Notes: a model not told the origin generated them from the sequence alone. 54,336 nt of DNA from DASSTJ01 sp035707965 (GCA_035707965.1 DASSTJ010000209.1:1-54336); one strand, 5' to 3'. Shown: positions 8,482 to 17,658, counted from the stretch's first letter. Numbers and translations: made by a program.

Positions 8482-10006
8482 CGCGCGCGTCTCGTACGCG
8501 TCGCTCCTCGTCGGCGAGCTCGCGCGTGCCCCTCGCGCTGCGCAGCAAGAGCGCCGTCACCACGACGGCAGCGACGAGCACCGCGAACGATGCCACGCGC
8601 AAGGCGTCCTGCATGCCGGCTGTGAAGGCGGCTCGGGCGAGGCCACCGATGGGTTCGGCCAGCTGCGCCCCGACGGAGAACGAGCTCTCGGCGGCGTGGG
8701 CGATCGATGCCGGCACCTGGGTGGGAAGGACCAGCGCCTCGCGGTACGTCTGGGTCGCCACGCTGCTCATCACCGCGATGCCCAGCGCCCCGCCGAGCTC
8801 GCGGGCCAGGTCGTTCATCGCGGACGCCACGCCCTGCTCCGCTCGGGGAAGGGCGTCGGTGATCGCCGTCGTCGCGGGCGGCATCGCCAGGCCCATGCCC
8901 AACGCCAGCACCCAGAGCGCGACGCCGAACGCGAGGTAGGGCGTCTCCACGTCCGCGCCGGCGAGGACCCACAGGGCCGCCGCGGCCAGCGTCAGGCCCA
9001 GGCCGACGAGACGTGCCTGCCCGAACCGGGCCATCAGGCGTGGCGCCAGACGGACGGCGGGCATGAGACCCAGGGGCAGCGGCAGCATGCTCAGCGCCGC
9101 CACGAGAGCCGAGTCGCCGCGAACGATCTGCAGGTACTGCAACGTCAGGAAGATGAAGCCGAAGAACGCGAAGAACTGTGCGGTCAGCGAGATCGAGCCG
9201 GCAAGGAAGGGGGTGTGCCGGAAGTACCGGGGGGCGAGCAGCGGGCGAGCGGCCCGGGTCTCCCAGGCCGCGAACAGGGCGAGCACGCCGACGCCGGCCA
9301 GCAGCCCACCCCAGGTGCGCACGGCACTCCAGCCGTGCGTAGGTGCCTCGATGAGGCTGTAGACGACCACGGTCAGCCCGAGCACCGACAGCACCACCCC
9401 CAGAGGGTCCTTCGAGGCCGCCTCCGGGTCGGCCGACTCCGGCACCGCGAGCACGACACCGACCAGCGCGGCGAGCGCGAGGACCGTCGAGAGCAGGAAG
9501 ACCGACCGCCACGACCAGAGCTCGAGCACGATGCCGGACGTCAGCAGCCCGAGGATGGCGCTCGCTCCGGCCACCCCGGCCCAGAGGGCGACCGCGTCGA
9601 CCCGACGCTCCGGCGGGAACGTCGCCGTGATCGTCGAGAGCGTCGCCGGCATGACGACGGCCGCGCCGACACCGAGCAGGGCGCGGACGACGATGAGGTG
9701 AGCCGGCTGGTCGAGCACGATCACCGACCCGGCGACCACGCCGTAGAGAACGAGCCCGCCGATGAGGACCCGTCGGCGTCCGATCCGGTCGCCCAACGCG
9801 CCACCGGGCAGCAGGAGCGCGGCGAACGAGAGCGCGTAGGCGTCGATCACCCAGGCGATCTGGGTGTTGCTCGCGCCGGTGCTCCGAGCGATGTCCGGGA
9901 TGGCCACGTTGAGGCTGGCCACCGCCGACACCACGGTGGCCAGGGCCAGCAGGACTGCGGCGAGCGTGAGTCCGGGACGGGCCGGGCGGCGGGTTCGCGT
10001 CGTCAT
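8477..10006 (-). CDS. MFS drug/metabolite exporter, DHA2 (14-helix) family
   Basis: Integral membrane transporter of about 509 aa with evenly spaced hydrophobic segments through its whole length, consistent with 14 helices. The MFS motif A is seen as GALGDRIGRRR after helix 2, and helix 1 has the NVAIPDI signature of the EmrB/QacA family, proton-driven exporters of toxic compounds. Start is the ATG at 10004-10006 just before MTTRTRRPARPGL; the frame continues upstream only as an antisense shadow of the TetR gene. It is divergent from that TetR gene with about 40 bp between starts, the standard arrangement of an exporter and its local repressor. It is co-oriented with hutH but a role in histidine metabolism is not indicated. 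Substrate unknown. Confidence 0.9.
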   Translation of the reverse strand: MTTRTRRPARPGLTLAAVLLALATVVSAVASLNVAIPDIARSTGASNTQIAWVIDAYALSFAALLLPGGALGDRIGRRRVLIGGLVLYGVVAGSVIVLDQPAHLIVVRALLGVGAAVVMPATLSTITATFPPERRVDAVALWAGVAGASAILGLLTSGIVLELWSWRSVFLLSTVLALAALVGVVLAVPESADPEAASKDPLGVVLSVLGLTVVVYSLIEAPTHGWSAVRTWGGLLAGVGVLALFAAWETRAARPLLAPRYFRHTPFLAGSISLTAQFFAFFGFIFLTLQYLQIVRGDSALVAALSMLPLPLGLMPAVRLAPRLMARFGQARLVGLGLTLAAAALWVLAGADVETPYLAFGVALWVLALGMGLAMPPATTAITDALPRAEQGVASAMNDLARELGGALGIAVMSSVATQTYREALVLPTQVPASIAHAAESSFSVGAQLAEPIGGLARAAFTAGMQDALRVASFAVLVAAVVVTALLLRSARGTRELADEERRVRDARV

Positions 10007-10037
10007 GGTGCGCAGTCTGAGGTCCGCGTGGCAGGCT

Positions 10038-10054
10038 ATTCCACCGTGGTGAAT
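10038..10054. promoter_or_regulatory. Candidate TetR operator between the MFS gene and its regulator
   Basis: The only intergenic space between the two divergent starts contains ATTC (10038-10041) and GAAT (10051-10054) around an inner inverted repeat CACC-GT-GGTG (10042-10051). The two centres are offset by half a base, so the symmetry is imperfect. It overlaps the TetR start codons, which would suit autorepression. Confidence 0.4.
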
Positions 10055-10651
10055 AAACGCGGCCCTGGCCGGCCGCCGGGACGCCCGGACACGCGGTCCG
10101 TGATCGTCGAGGCCGCCCGCGCGCGCTTCCTCGCCGAGGGGTACACGGCGACCTCCATCCGGGCGATCGCGCGGGACGCCGGCGTCGACCACGCCGCGGT
10201 GAAATACCACTTCGGCACGAAGAGCGAGCTGTTCGGCGCGGTCCTGGCGGTCGACCTCACGCCGAGCAGGATCTTCGACGCCGTCCTCGGCCGTGACCCG
10301 GCGCACGTGGGCGAGGCGCTGGTCGCGACGCTGGTGGCGGTGTGGGACCAGCCGGAGTACCGGGTGCGGCTGCAGCGGATCCTCGCCGATGCGCTGAGCA
10401 ACCCGGAAGCGGCGCGCTTCTTCCGTGAGTACATCGAACGTGAGGTGCTGTCGCGCGTCGCCGGTCTGATCGGCGGCGCCGACGCGACGAAGCGGGCAGC
10501 GGGTGTCGCCGCGACGATCGGCGGCCTCATCTTCACGCGCTACGCCTTGCGCCTGGAGCCCATGGCGTCGATGAGCCCGGAGGACGTCGTGCGGTACGTC
10601 GGACCCGCGGTCGACGCGGCGCTGACGGGCAGGGGGAGCCGGCTGCGGTGA
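10049..10651 (+). CDS. TetR-family transcriptional regulator
   Basis: About 200 aa with the TetR N-terminal helix-turn-helix: the RSVIVEAARARFLAEGY helix, then TATSIRAIARDAGV and the recognition helix HAAVKYHFGTKSELF. The C-terminal ligand domain is not diagnostic. The divergent MFS exporter at 10006 is its probable target, so it is likely a drug- or metabolite-responsive repressor. The start is one of two consecutive GTG codons (10046 or 10049); I use the second, which lies 6 nt after a weak -10-like TATTCC, but this is not decisive. The upstream continuation of the frame is antisense to the MFS gene and not real. Confidence 0.88.
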   Translation: MNKRGPGRPPGRPDTRSVIVEAARARFLAEGYTATSIRAIARDAGVDHAAVKYHFGTKSELFGAVLAVDLTPSRIFDAVLGRDPAHVGEALVATLVAVWDQPEYRVRLQRILADALSNPEAARFFREYIEREVLSRVAGLIGGADATKRAAGVAATIGGLIFTRYALRLEPMASMSPEDVVRYVGPAVDAALTGRGSRLR

Positions 10652-10677
10652 GCGGCGGCTCCTACGGGCCCGCTGGC

Positions 10678-10683
10678 TAGTCT
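10678..10683 (+). promoter_or_regulatory. -10 box TAGTCT, leaderless promoter of the IclR gene
   Basis: A TANNNT box ends 6 nt before the ATG at 10690 and no Shine-Dalgarno sequence is present, so transcription probably starts at the start codon itself. Confidence 0.55.
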
Positions 10684-10689
10684 CCGACC

Positions 10690-11472
10690 ATGCCAGCGTC
10701 GGAGAGACGAAGCCGCGTGCCGGCGGCCGAGCAGACGCTGCGCATCCTGACGTACCTGGCGGGCCGCGCCGGGCCGCAGCCCGCCGGACGCATCGCCGAC
10801 GACCTCGCGCTCCCGCGCTCCACGACGTACCACTTGCTGAACGTGCTGATCGAGCACGGGTTCGTCGTCCACCTTCCGGAGGAGCGCCGGTACGGCCTGG
10901 GGGTGTCGGCGTTCGAGATCGGCTCCGCCTACACGCACCAGGAGCCGCTCACCCGGCTGGCCCGCCCGCTGCTCGCGCGCCTGGTCGACGGCGTCGGGCA
11001 CAACGCCCATCTCGCGGTGCTGCACGGCCGCGAGGTGCTCTACGTCATCGAGGAGCGTGCGCCCGGTCGGCCGCCGCTCGTCACGGACGTCGGGGTCCGC
11101 CTGCCCGCTCACCTGGCGGCCAGCGGTCGCGCCATGCTCGCGGCGCTGCCTGCGGCGCAGGTGCGAGCGCTGTTCCCGGACCGCACGTCGTTCGTACAGC
11201 GGCACGGAACCGGTCCAGCCACCCTGCCTGCCCTACGGCGCGTGCTCACCGACGTCCGGGCGCGGGGCTTCGCCGAGGAAGACGGCGAGATCACGCCGGG
11301 CTTCGCGTCCGTGGCCGCTGCCGTGCTGGACCACAGCGGCTACCCCGCCGCGGGCCTCGCCGTCACGTTCCCGGCAGCGGACGTCGGCGCCGACCAGCGC
11401 GGGGAGCTGGCCGATCGCGTGGCTGCCGCCGCGCACCTGCTCAGCCGTCGGATCGGTGGACGTCCTCGCTGA
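10690..11472 (+). CDS. IclR-family transcriptional regulator, candidate hut regulator
   Basis: 260 aa. N-terminal winged helix (AEQTLRILTYLAG ... PAGRIADDLALPRSTTYHLLNVL, about residues 13-55) followed by the IclR effector domain (GHNAHLAVLHGREVLYVIEE, LPAHLAASGRAMLAALP, GFAEEDGEITPGFASVAAAV). IclR proteins bind small metabolites and control catabolic operons. An IclR regulator, HutR, controls hut genes in corynebacteria, and the palindrome upstream of hutH resembles its site, so I infer a role in histidine utilisation, though the MFS and TetR genes lie between. The 3' end overlaps the convergent mrpG gene by 32 bp. Confidence 0.88.
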   Translation: MPASERRSRVPAAEQTLRILTYLAGRAGPQPAGRIADDLALPRSTTYHLLNVLIEHGFVVHLPEERRYGLGVSAFEIGSAYTHQEPLTRLARPLLARLVDGVGHNAHLAVLHGREVLYVIEERAPGRPPLVTDVGVRLPAHLAASGRAMLAALPAAQVRALFPDRTSFVQRHGTGPATLPALRRVLTDVRARGFAEEDGEITPGFASVAAAVLDHSGYPAAGLAVTFPAADVGADQRGELADRVAAAAHLLSRRIGGRPR

Positions 11473-11857
11473 CGTGGTCGTCCGGGCCGAGCTGGTCGCC
11501 GTCGACGGCGCGCCCGTCCTCGCCGGTGCGCTCGACGCTCAGGTCGTCGACCGCCAGGTCGCAGCTGCGCACGAGGTCGGTGCGGTAGACCGCACGGCCC
11601 ACCATGTGCGCGGCGACCGGCAGCGTGAGGCACTGGAACAGGCCGACCAGCAGGAGCATGCCGACGTCCAGGCCGGAACGCAGACGGAGCCCGACGCCGA
11701 GCAGCGCGAGCAGAACGCCGAGCACCTGGGGCTTGGTGCCGGCGTGCATGCGCGACAGCAGGTCGGGGAAGCGCAGCAGACCGACGGCGGCAGCGAGCGA
11801 CAGCAGCGCGCTGGCGGTCAGGCACAGCAGGCTGGCGCTGTCGAGGACGGCCGTCAT
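11441..11857 (-). CDS. mrpG: Na+/H+ antiporter subunit G
   Basis: Small membrane subunit of the Mrp/Mnh cation-proton antiporter complex, 138 aa. Three hydrophobic segments are visible (residues about 5-30, 40-60, 65-90) with the family signature GLLRFPDLLSRMHAGTKPQVLG. The C-terminal 45 residues are acidic, hydrophilic and not conserved. The ATG at 11855-11857 overlaps the mrpF stop by 4 bp (ATGA). It ends the operon and its 3' end overlaps the convergent IclR gene by 32 bp, so the two transcripts must be complementary there. Confidence 0.92.
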   Translation of the reverse strand: MTAVLDSASLLCLTASALLSLAAAVGLLRFPDLLSRMHAGTKPQVLGVLLALLGVGLRLRSGLDVGMLLLVGLFQCLTLPVAAHMVGRAVYRTDLVRSCDLAVDDLSVERTGEDGRAVDGDQLGPDDHVSEDVHRSDG

Positions 11858-12156
11858 CCGCGTCCCTCTTCCACGTCGTCGTCCTCGGCGACCTCGCTGC
11901 TGTCGCGCTCCACGTACCGCGCCACCGTGACGGAGCTCAGGAAGCCCAGCAACGACAGCGTGATGAGGATCGGCAGCGTGGTGCCGTGCCGGTTCACGAC
12001 GGCCTCGAGCGCGAGCGCCGACACGATGACGGCGATGAGGACGTCGAGGGCGACCACCCGGTCGAGGACCGTGGGCCCACGGACGATCCGGACGACGATC
12101 AGGAGGGCCGCCGCGGTCAGCAGCGTGGCGGACACCCACGTCAGCACGGTACTCAC
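11854..12156 (-). CDS. mrpF: Na+/H+ antiporter subunit F
   Basis: 100-aa membrane subunit of the Mrp antiporter with three predicted helices. The segment RIVRGPTVLDRVVALDVL is the MrpF/MnhF signature with its conserved Asp. The GTG start at 12154-12156 overlaps the mrpE stop by 4 bp. The final twenty residues are strongly acidic. In the Mrp complex subunit F packs with E and G against the large A subunit and is needed for assembly. Confidence 0.93.
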   Translation of the reverse strand: MSTVLTWVSATLLTAAALLIVVRIVRGPTVLDRVVALDVLIAVIVSALALEAVVNRHGTTLPILITLSLLGFLSSVTVARYVERDSSEVAEDDDVEEGRG

Positions 12157-12692
12157 TCGTCCACCTCCGTGCCGATGCGTCCCAGCGGGTCGGCGGCGAG
12201 CGCGGCGAGGACACGCTGCTCGAGCGCGAGGACGTCGGCGCGGTGCTGGGCCGCCTGCGCCGGGGTGCCGACGTCGAGCACGTGTAACGAGATCAGCCCG
12301 GCCTCGCCGTCGATGTCGACGACCAGCGACCCGGGGACGAGCGACAGCATCTCGCCGACGATGGTCTGGAACAGCTGGTTGCGGGTGGTCAGCTGCGTCG
12401 TGACCACGCTGCTCCGCGGTGGTCGCTGGGGGCGGAACGCCAGCCACGACACGTGCAGGCTGGCCCGGATCACGTCGTACGCGAACCTGACGACGAGCCG
12501 CAGCAGCCGGAGGGGACGGACGCGTACGCCGACCGTGAGCGGCGGCAGCGGGAACACGACGACGATGAGCAGCGAGAGCAGGAAGCCCGCGACCACGTTG
12601 GCGACGGACACGTTGCCCCACAGCAGCACCCACACCACCGCACCGCCCAGCGCCCCGAGGACCTGACGACCCAGCCAGCCGTGCCGTCTCAT
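12153..12692 (-). CDS. mrpE: Na+/H+ antiporter subunit E
   Basis: 179 aa. Two N-terminal hydrophobic helices (ALGGAVVWVLLWG and NVVAGFLLSLLIVVVF) are followed by a soluble part typical of MrpE, including LSLVPGSLVVDIDGEAGLISLHVLD. The ATG at 12690-12692 overlaps the mrpD stop by 4 bp. Subunit E is needed for stability of the antiporter complex rather than for ion translocation itself. Confidence 0.93.
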   Translation of the reverse strand: MRRHGWLGRQVLGALGGAVVWVLLWGNVSVANVVAGFLLSLLIVVVFPLPPLTVGVRVRPLRLLRLVVRFAYDVIRASLHVSWLAFRPQRPPRSSVVTTQLTTRNQLFQTIVGEMLSLVPGSLVVDIDGEAGLISLHVLDVGTPAQAAQHRADVLALEQRVLAALAADPLGRIGTEVDE

Positions 12693-14272
12693 GGCGTCCC
12701 CCCGGGCAGCACCGAGCTGACGTAGGGGGTGCGGGCCACCAGGTCGTGCGCGGCTCGACCGGTCAGCGCGAACAGCGGTCCGCCCACCACGGTCAGCGCG
12801 AGGCTGACCAGCACGAGTCCGGCCGTGGGCACCGTCATGCCTCGTGGCGGTGGCCCGGCCAGCACGGTGACGCCGGTGTCGCCCTCGATCTCGATGGCGG
12901 CTCCCGGGTCGTCGCGGTACACCGCCGGCGTGGCCTGCCAGAAGGCGCGGCCCCACACGCGGGACATCGCGTACAGCGTCAGGAGGCTCGTCACCACGGA
13001 GCCGGCGATGAGCACGTACGCCAGCGGCGTGCCGACGTCCGCCCCTGCCTGGATGAGCCCTACCTTGCCGAGGAAGCCGGACAGCGGCGGGATGCCCGCG
13101 AGGTTCATGGCCGGTACGAAGAAGAGCAGCCCGAGGACCGGGGCCACCTTCGCCAGCCCACCCAGCTCTCGGATGGACGTGCTGCCGGCTTGTCGCTCGA
13201 TCAGCCCGGCCACGAGGAACAGCGTCGTCTGGATGATGATGTGGTGCGCCACGTAGTAGATCGCGGCTGAGAGACCGGTCGTCGTGCCCAGGGCGATGCC
13301 GAAGGTCATGTAGCCGATGTGGCTCACGAGCGTGAACGACAGCATGCGCTTGATGTCGTCCTGCGCGACCGCCCCCAGGATGCCCACGACCAGCGTCGCG
13401 AGCGACGCGACGAGCAGCAGGTCCGTCAGCTGGCCGCCGGGGAAGAGCAGCGTCTGGGTGCGGATGATGGCGTAGACGCCGACCTTCGTGAGCAGACCGG
13501 CGAACACCGCGGTCACGGGTGCCGGCGCCGTCGGGTACGAGTCGGGCAGCCAGCCGGACATCGGGAACACGGCGGCCTTCACCGCGAACCCCAGGAGCAG
13601 CATGAGGTGCAGCGTGAGCCGGGTGCCGTGCGGCAGGGCGTCCAGCCGACCCGCGAGCTGGGCCATGTTGACCGTGCCGGTGGCGGCGTAGATCAGCGCG
13701 ATGGCGCTGAGGAACACCGATGACGAGAGGATGCTGACGACGACGTAGCTGACGCCCGCGCGGACCCGCGCCGCCGTCCCGCCGAGCGTCAGCAGCACGA
13801 AGCTGGCGAACAGCAGGATCTCGAACCCCACGTAGAGGTTGAAGAGATCGCCCGCGATGAAGGTGTTCGACACGCCTGCGGACAGCACGAGCATCGTCGG
13901 GTGGAAGACCGGCAGGGGCGACCCGCCGTCGCTCTCGTCCGTGTCCCCCGACGCACGTCCCTGGCCGATCGAGTAGAGCAGGACGCCCAGGGTGATGGTC
14001 GCCGAGACGAGGAGCATGAGCGACGACAGCCGGTCGACGACGAGCACGATGCCGAGCGGCGCTCGCCAGCCGCCGACGTCCACCGACAACGGGCCGACGT
14101 GGTCGGCGCCGTAGACGAGCGCGGCGCTCACCCCCAGCACCGCCGCCAGCACGCTCACGGTCACGGCCCGCTGCAGCCTCTGGTGGCCCTGCGCAGCGAT
14201 CGTGATGCCCGCACCCACCAGGGGCAGGACGACGGGGAGGGGGACGAGGGCGTTCCAGCCCAGGTCGATCAT
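12689..14272 (-). CDS. mrpD: Na+/H+ antiporter subunit D (NuoN/NuoM-like)
   Basis: 527-aa polytopic membrane protein of the proton-conducting antiporter family related to complex I subunits NuoL/M/N. Recognisable blocks are NLYVGFEILLFASFVLL, the lysine-bearing GFAVKAAVFPMSGWLPDSYPTAPAPV helix region and DDIKRMLSFTLVSHIGY. These carry the conserved membrane-embedded Glu and Lys residues used for proton transfer. ATG at 14270-14272 overlaps the stop of mrpC by 4 bp. One of the two ion-translocating subunits of the complex together with MrpA. Confidence 0.96.
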   Translation of the reverse strand: MIDLGWNALVPLPVVLPLVGAGITIAAQGHQRLQRAVTVSVLAAVLGVSAALVYGADHVGPLSVDVGGWRAPLGIVLVVDRLSSLMLLVSATITLGVLLYSIGQGRASGDTDESDGGSPLPVFHPTMLVLSAGVSNTFIAGDLFNLYVGFEILLFASFVLLTLGGTAARVRAGVSYVVVSILSSSVFLSAIALIYAATGTVNMAQLAGRLDALPHGTRLTLHLMLLLGFAVKAAVFPMSGWLPDSYPTAPAPVTAVFAGLLTKVGVYAIIRTQTLLFPGGQLTDLLLVASLATLVVGILGAVAQDDIKRMLSFTLVSHIGYMTFGIALGTTTGLSAAIYYVAHHIIIQTTLFLVAGLIERQAGSTSIRELGGLAKVAPVLGLLFFVPAMNLAGIPPLSGFLGKVGLIQAGADVGTPLAYVLIAGSVVTSLLTLYAMSRVWGRAFWQATPAVYRDDPGAAIEIEGDTGVTVLAGPPPRGMTVPTAGLVLVSLALTVVGGPLFALTGRAAHDLVARTPYVSSVLPGGTP

Positions 14273-14688
14273 GGAGCCGTCCCCTCGTCGAGGTCGTCGC
14301 CGACGAAGTCGCTGTCGCTCAGGTCGTCAGCCTCCGCGCGCCGCAGGATCTCGACGTCCTCGGGGTCGTCCCGGACGACGTCGCTGCGCTCCAGCTGCCA
14401 CGACCGGTGTGCCATCGCGAGGAGGAACGCCGTCATGCCGAGGGTGATGACGATCGCCGTGAGCACCATGGCCTGCGGCAACGGGTCGCTCATGCCGCTG
14501 CTGTCGTGCCCCGTGACGATCGGGGCGCGGCCGGCTCGGCCGCTGGCGACCAGGAACAGGATGTTGCTGCCGTTGCCCATGAGCAGCAGGCCGATGAGCG
14601 CTCGGGTGATGCTGCGGGCCAGCAGCAGGTAGACGCCGGTGGCGAACAGGACGCCGACGAGCACGGCGAGCACGAGGTTGGGCGTCAC
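14269..14688 (-). CDS. mrpC: Na+/H+ antiporter subunit C (NuoK-like)
   Basis: 139 aa with three hydrophobic helices homologous to NuoK: VLAVLVGVLFATGVYLLL, the ALIGLLLMGNGSNILFLV helix and DPLPQAMVLTAIVITLGMTAFLLAM, including the conserved DPLPQALVLTAIVI-type block. The C-terminal 45 residues are highly acidic and hydrophilic, a feature also seen in mrpF and mrpG here. The GTG start at 14686-14688 overlaps the mrpA stop by 4 bp. Confidence 0.95.
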   Translation of the reverse strand: MTPNLVLAVLVGVLFATGVYLLLARSITRALIGLLLMGNGSNILFLVASGRAGRAPIVTGHDSSGMSDPLPQAMVLTAIVITLGMTAFLLAMAHRSWQLERSDVVRDDPEDVEILRRAEADDLSDSDFVGDDLDEGTAP

Positions 14689-17516
14689 GACGTCAGCTCG
14701 CTCTCCTGCTCGATCTGGTCGTCGATCGCGCTGCCCAGGCTGCGCAGGATGTCGAGCATGAGGCCGACCACCACGAGGTAGACGCCGATGTCGAAGAACA
14801 GCGACGTCACGAGGTGGACGTCCCCGAGGAGCGGGACGTGGAGATGGAAGATCCAGCTCTGCAGGGCCTCTCCCCCGAACGCCAGCGTCACCAGTGACGT
14901 CCCGGCCGCGAGCACCATGCCGGCGCCGAGCAGGGCACCAGGGCTGACGGGCAGTGCGGCGCGCAGCTCGCTGCGGCCGCCGGCGAGGTAGCGCATCGTG
15001 AGCCCCAGCCCGAGCACGAGCCCCGCAGAGAAGCCGCCGCCCGGGTTGTTGTGACCCGAGAACAGCAGGAACAGCGACCACAGCGCGACCGTGTGGAAGA
15101 CCAGCCGCGTGACGACCTCGAACATCACGCTGCGCCGCTCGGACGCCACACCCATCGGTCGCGCCAGCCAGCCGACCCCACGCCCCGGCGGGCGCTCGGC
15201 CATCTCGCTGCGCGTCCGCTCGAGCGCCTGACGTGCCCGGTCGACGAATCTCTGACGCAGGAACACCAGGCTGGCCACGCCCGTCGCCGACACCAGCACG
15301 ACCGACAGCTCACCCATCGTGTCCCAGGCGCGGATGTCGACGAGCGTGACGTTGACGATGTTGCGGCCACCGCCGAACTCCACCGCCGCCCGCGGGAAGT
15401 CCACCGAGACCGGGATGGCCTCGCGGACCGTCGTGGCCGTGAGGGCGAGGCCCGTCATCACCGCGCCCACCAGGAGCCCGAGCGTCGCGCGCGCCCACCG
15501 GCCGATGCCGGGAGGGGTGTCCGAGAACCGTTGCGGCAGACGGCGGACGACGAGCACGAACACCACGAGCGACACGGTCTCGACGAGGACCTGGGTCAGG
15601 GCGAGGTCCGGCGCACCGTGCAGCAGGAAGAGCATCGCGGTGCCGTAGCCCGTGATCCCGACGAGGATGACGGCACGGAGGCGCCGCCGCGACCGCGCCG
15701 TCCAGTAGGCCGCGACGAGGACGACGAGCGCGACGATGCCCTGCGCCGGCGTGTCCCACCAGCGCACCTCGTCCGGCCAGGTGACGCCGAGCAGCAGCGA
15801 GCCGCCCGGCACGATGACGAGCACCGACAGGATCAGCCCGAGCGTCAGCGGGAGCGACCCGCGCTGGAGGCCGCCGGTGACCTCGAGCGACGCTCGGTCG
15901 AGGCTGCGCATCGTGGCCCGGTAGGAGCGTTGGGCGTCGAGGGACGTCGGAACCGCGGCCTGCAGCCGTTCGACGCCCCCGCGGACGGCGAACAGCCCGG
16001 CTCCCCCCAGCACCGTCAGCGCCGACAGCCCGAGAGCGGGGGTCACGCCGTGCCACAGGCCAAGATGGACGGCGTGGCCGTCAGCCGGCCACAGGCGGCT
16101 GTACGACGACGTCAACGTCTCGAGCCTGGTCGAGAGGACGCCGACGACCACGCTGCCGGCGGCGAGCAGCACCGGGCCGACGAGCGCGTAGGCGTCCGGC
16201 CGGACCACGCGACTCCGCGGTCCGCGCTCCGCAAAGGCGCCCCAGACGAAGCGCGCGCTGTACGCGAAGGTGAGGATCGACCCGGCGACCAGCACGACCA
16301 GCACCCAGGTGCTGCCCGGCGCAGAGGAGTGCAGGAACGTCTCGTAGGCCGCCTCCTTGCCGACGAACCCCAGCAACGGCGGGAGCCCTGCCATCGACGC
16401 TGCGGCGAGGACGCCGCACCCGGCGACGACCGGGAGGGAACGGCCCAGGCCGGACAGCACCCGCAGGTCACGACTGCCGGTGGCGTGGTCCACGATGCCG
16501 ACCACGAGGAACAGGCAAGCCTTGAACAGCGCGTGGGCGAGCAGCAGGGTCGTGCCGGCGAGCGCGGCTGCGCGACTGCCGGTGCCCACGAGCACCGTGA
16601 GAAAGCCCAGCTGGCTCACCGTGCCGAAGGCGAGCAGCAGCTTGAGGTCGTGCTGCCGCAGCGCGCGCCACCCGCCGAGCAGCATGGTCGCGCCGCCCAG
16701 CGTCAGAAGGACCGGGCGCCACAGCGGGACGTCGGAGAAGCCGGGGGCCAGCCGGGCCACGAGGTAGATGCCGGCTTTCACCATCGCGGCCGCGTGCAGG
16801 TAGGCGCTCACCGGCGTCGGGGCGGCCATGGCGCTCGGCAGCCAGAAGTGGAAGGGGATGAGCGCCGACTTGGTGACGGCTCCGACGATCAGCAGCACGA
16901 CCGCCGTCGTCACGAGTGGCCCTCGTGGCGGATCGGCGAGGATCTCCGACAGCTGGTAGGTGCCGGCCCGCTCGCCGAGCAGCACGATGCCGACCAGCAT
17001 CGCGAGGCCTCCGGCCGTGGTGACGACGAGCGCCTGCGTCGCGGCGGACCGGCTCGGGCGCAGCTCGGACGTGTGCCCGATGAGCAGGTACGACAGGACG
17101 GTCGTGACCTCCCAGAACAGGTAGAGCATCAGCAGGTCGTCGCTGGTGACGAGGCCGAGCATCGCGCCGGCAAAGGCGGTCAGGTTGGCAGCGAACCGGC
17201 CGAGCAGCGGTTCGTCGTCGCTGAAGTACCCGGCGCAGTAGACGAGGACGATCGCGCCGATCCCGCCGACGACCAGCACCATGAGCCAGGTGAGGGTGTC
17301 GGCGCGGAAGCCGAGCTCGAGGTGCAGGCCGTCGATCCAGCGGTAGCGCTCCACGACCGGGTGCCCGTCATGGATGGCGGCGGTGCTGACGGCCGCCCAG
17401 ACGGCCGCGGCCGCCGGCGGCACCGCGAGCGCGAGGAAGGCCCGGCGTCCCCAGCGGCGCACGAGTGCGGGGGCGACCCCCGCAGCCGCCACGTGCGCCA
17501 GCAGGAGGGCGATCAC
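14685..17516 (-). CDS. mrpA: Na+/H+ antiporter subunit A fused to subunit B
   Basis: 943-aa membrane protein. Residues 1 to about 500 match NuoL-type MrpA: MLGLVTSDDLLMLYLFWEVTTVLSYLLIGH with the helix Glu, then FHFWLPSAMAAPTPVSAYLHAAAMVKAGIYL with the Lys. The middle part carries the extra MrpA helices. From about residue 798 (MFEVVTRLVFHT ... HNNPGGGFSAGL) it is a complete MrpB/MnhB domain, so A and B are one polypeptide and the operon has six genes rather than seven. GTG start at 17514-17516 with GGGAG upstream. First gene of the operon; function is exchange of Na+ (or K+) for protons, supporting pH and salt homeostasis. Confidence 0.96.
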   Translation of the reverse strand: MIALLLAHVAAAGVAPALVRRWGRRAFLALAVPPAAAAVWAAVSTAAIHDGHPVVERYRWIDGLHLELGFRADTLTWLMVLVVGGIGAIVLVYCAGYFSDDEPLLGRFAANLTAFAGAMLGLVTSDDLLMLYLFWEVTTVLSYLLIGHTSELRPSRSAATQALVVTTAGGLAMLVGIVLLGERAGTYQLSEILADPPRGPLVTTAVVLLIVGAVTKSALIPFHFWLPSAMAAPTPVSAYLHAAAMVKAGIYLVARLAPGFSDVPLWRPVLLTLGGATMLLGGWRALRQHDLKLLLAFGTVSQLGFLTVLVGTGSRAAALAGTTLLLAHALFKACLFLVVGIVDHATGSRDLRVLSGLGRSLPVVAGCGVLAAASMAGLPPLLGFVGKEAAYETFLHSSAPGSTWVLVVLVAGSILTFAYSARFVWGAFAERGPRSRVVRPDAYALVGPVLLAAGSVVVGVLSTRLETLTSSYSRLWPADGHAVHLGLWHGVTPALGLSALTVLGGAGLFAVRGGVERLQAAVPTSLDAQRSYRATMRSLDRASLEVTGGLQRGSLPLTLGLILSVLVIVPGGSLLLGVTWPDEVRWWDTPAQGIVALVVLVAAYWTARSRRRLRAVILVGITGYGTAMLFLLHGAPDLALTQVLVETVSLVVFVLVVRRLPQRFSDTPPGIGRWARATLGLLVGAVMTGLALTATTVREAIPVSVDFPRAAVEFGGGRNIVNVTLVDIRAWDTMGELSVVLVSATGVASLVFLRQRFVDRARQALERTRSEMAERPPGRGVGWLARPMGVASERRSVMFEVVTRLVFHTVALWSLFLLFSGHNNPGGGFSAGLVLGLGLTMRYLAGGRSELRAALPVSPGALLGAGMVLAAGTSLVTLAFGGEALQSWIFHLHVPLLGDVHLVTSLFFDIGVYLVVVGLMLDILRSLGSAIDDQIEQESELTS

Positions 17517-17623
17517 CTCGGTCTCCCGTCGGTCGTGGCGGGCCGTGGACCGATCCTACGGTGACACCGCGGTGCCGCACTCGGCACGCACCGCGAAGAG
17601 GCAGTCGCTCCGGACCAGCGGAA

Positions 17624-17637
17624 GTGACCCGAGTCAC
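17624..17637. promoter_or_regulatory. CRP/GlxR-like site
   Basis: GTGA-N6-TCAC with exact core half-sites of the CRP/FNR-family consensus TGTGANNNNNNTCACA, which in actinobacteria is bound by cAMP-responsive Crp/GlxR proteins. Flanking T and A of the full consensus are absent. It sits midway between two divergent genes. Confidence 0.45.
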
Positions 17638-17658
17638 CACCTCGGGCGCGTCAAGTTA

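Noticed and set aside
6840..9512. Longer version of hutH reaching into the MFS gene
   Set aside because: The additional 360 residues are an out-of-frame reading of the MFS gene; HutH homology starts at MTDTLARTG.
15051..17564. 837-codon plus-strand open frame over mrpA
   Set aside because: Antisense of mrpA, extreme His/Arg/Glu content, no recognisable domain.
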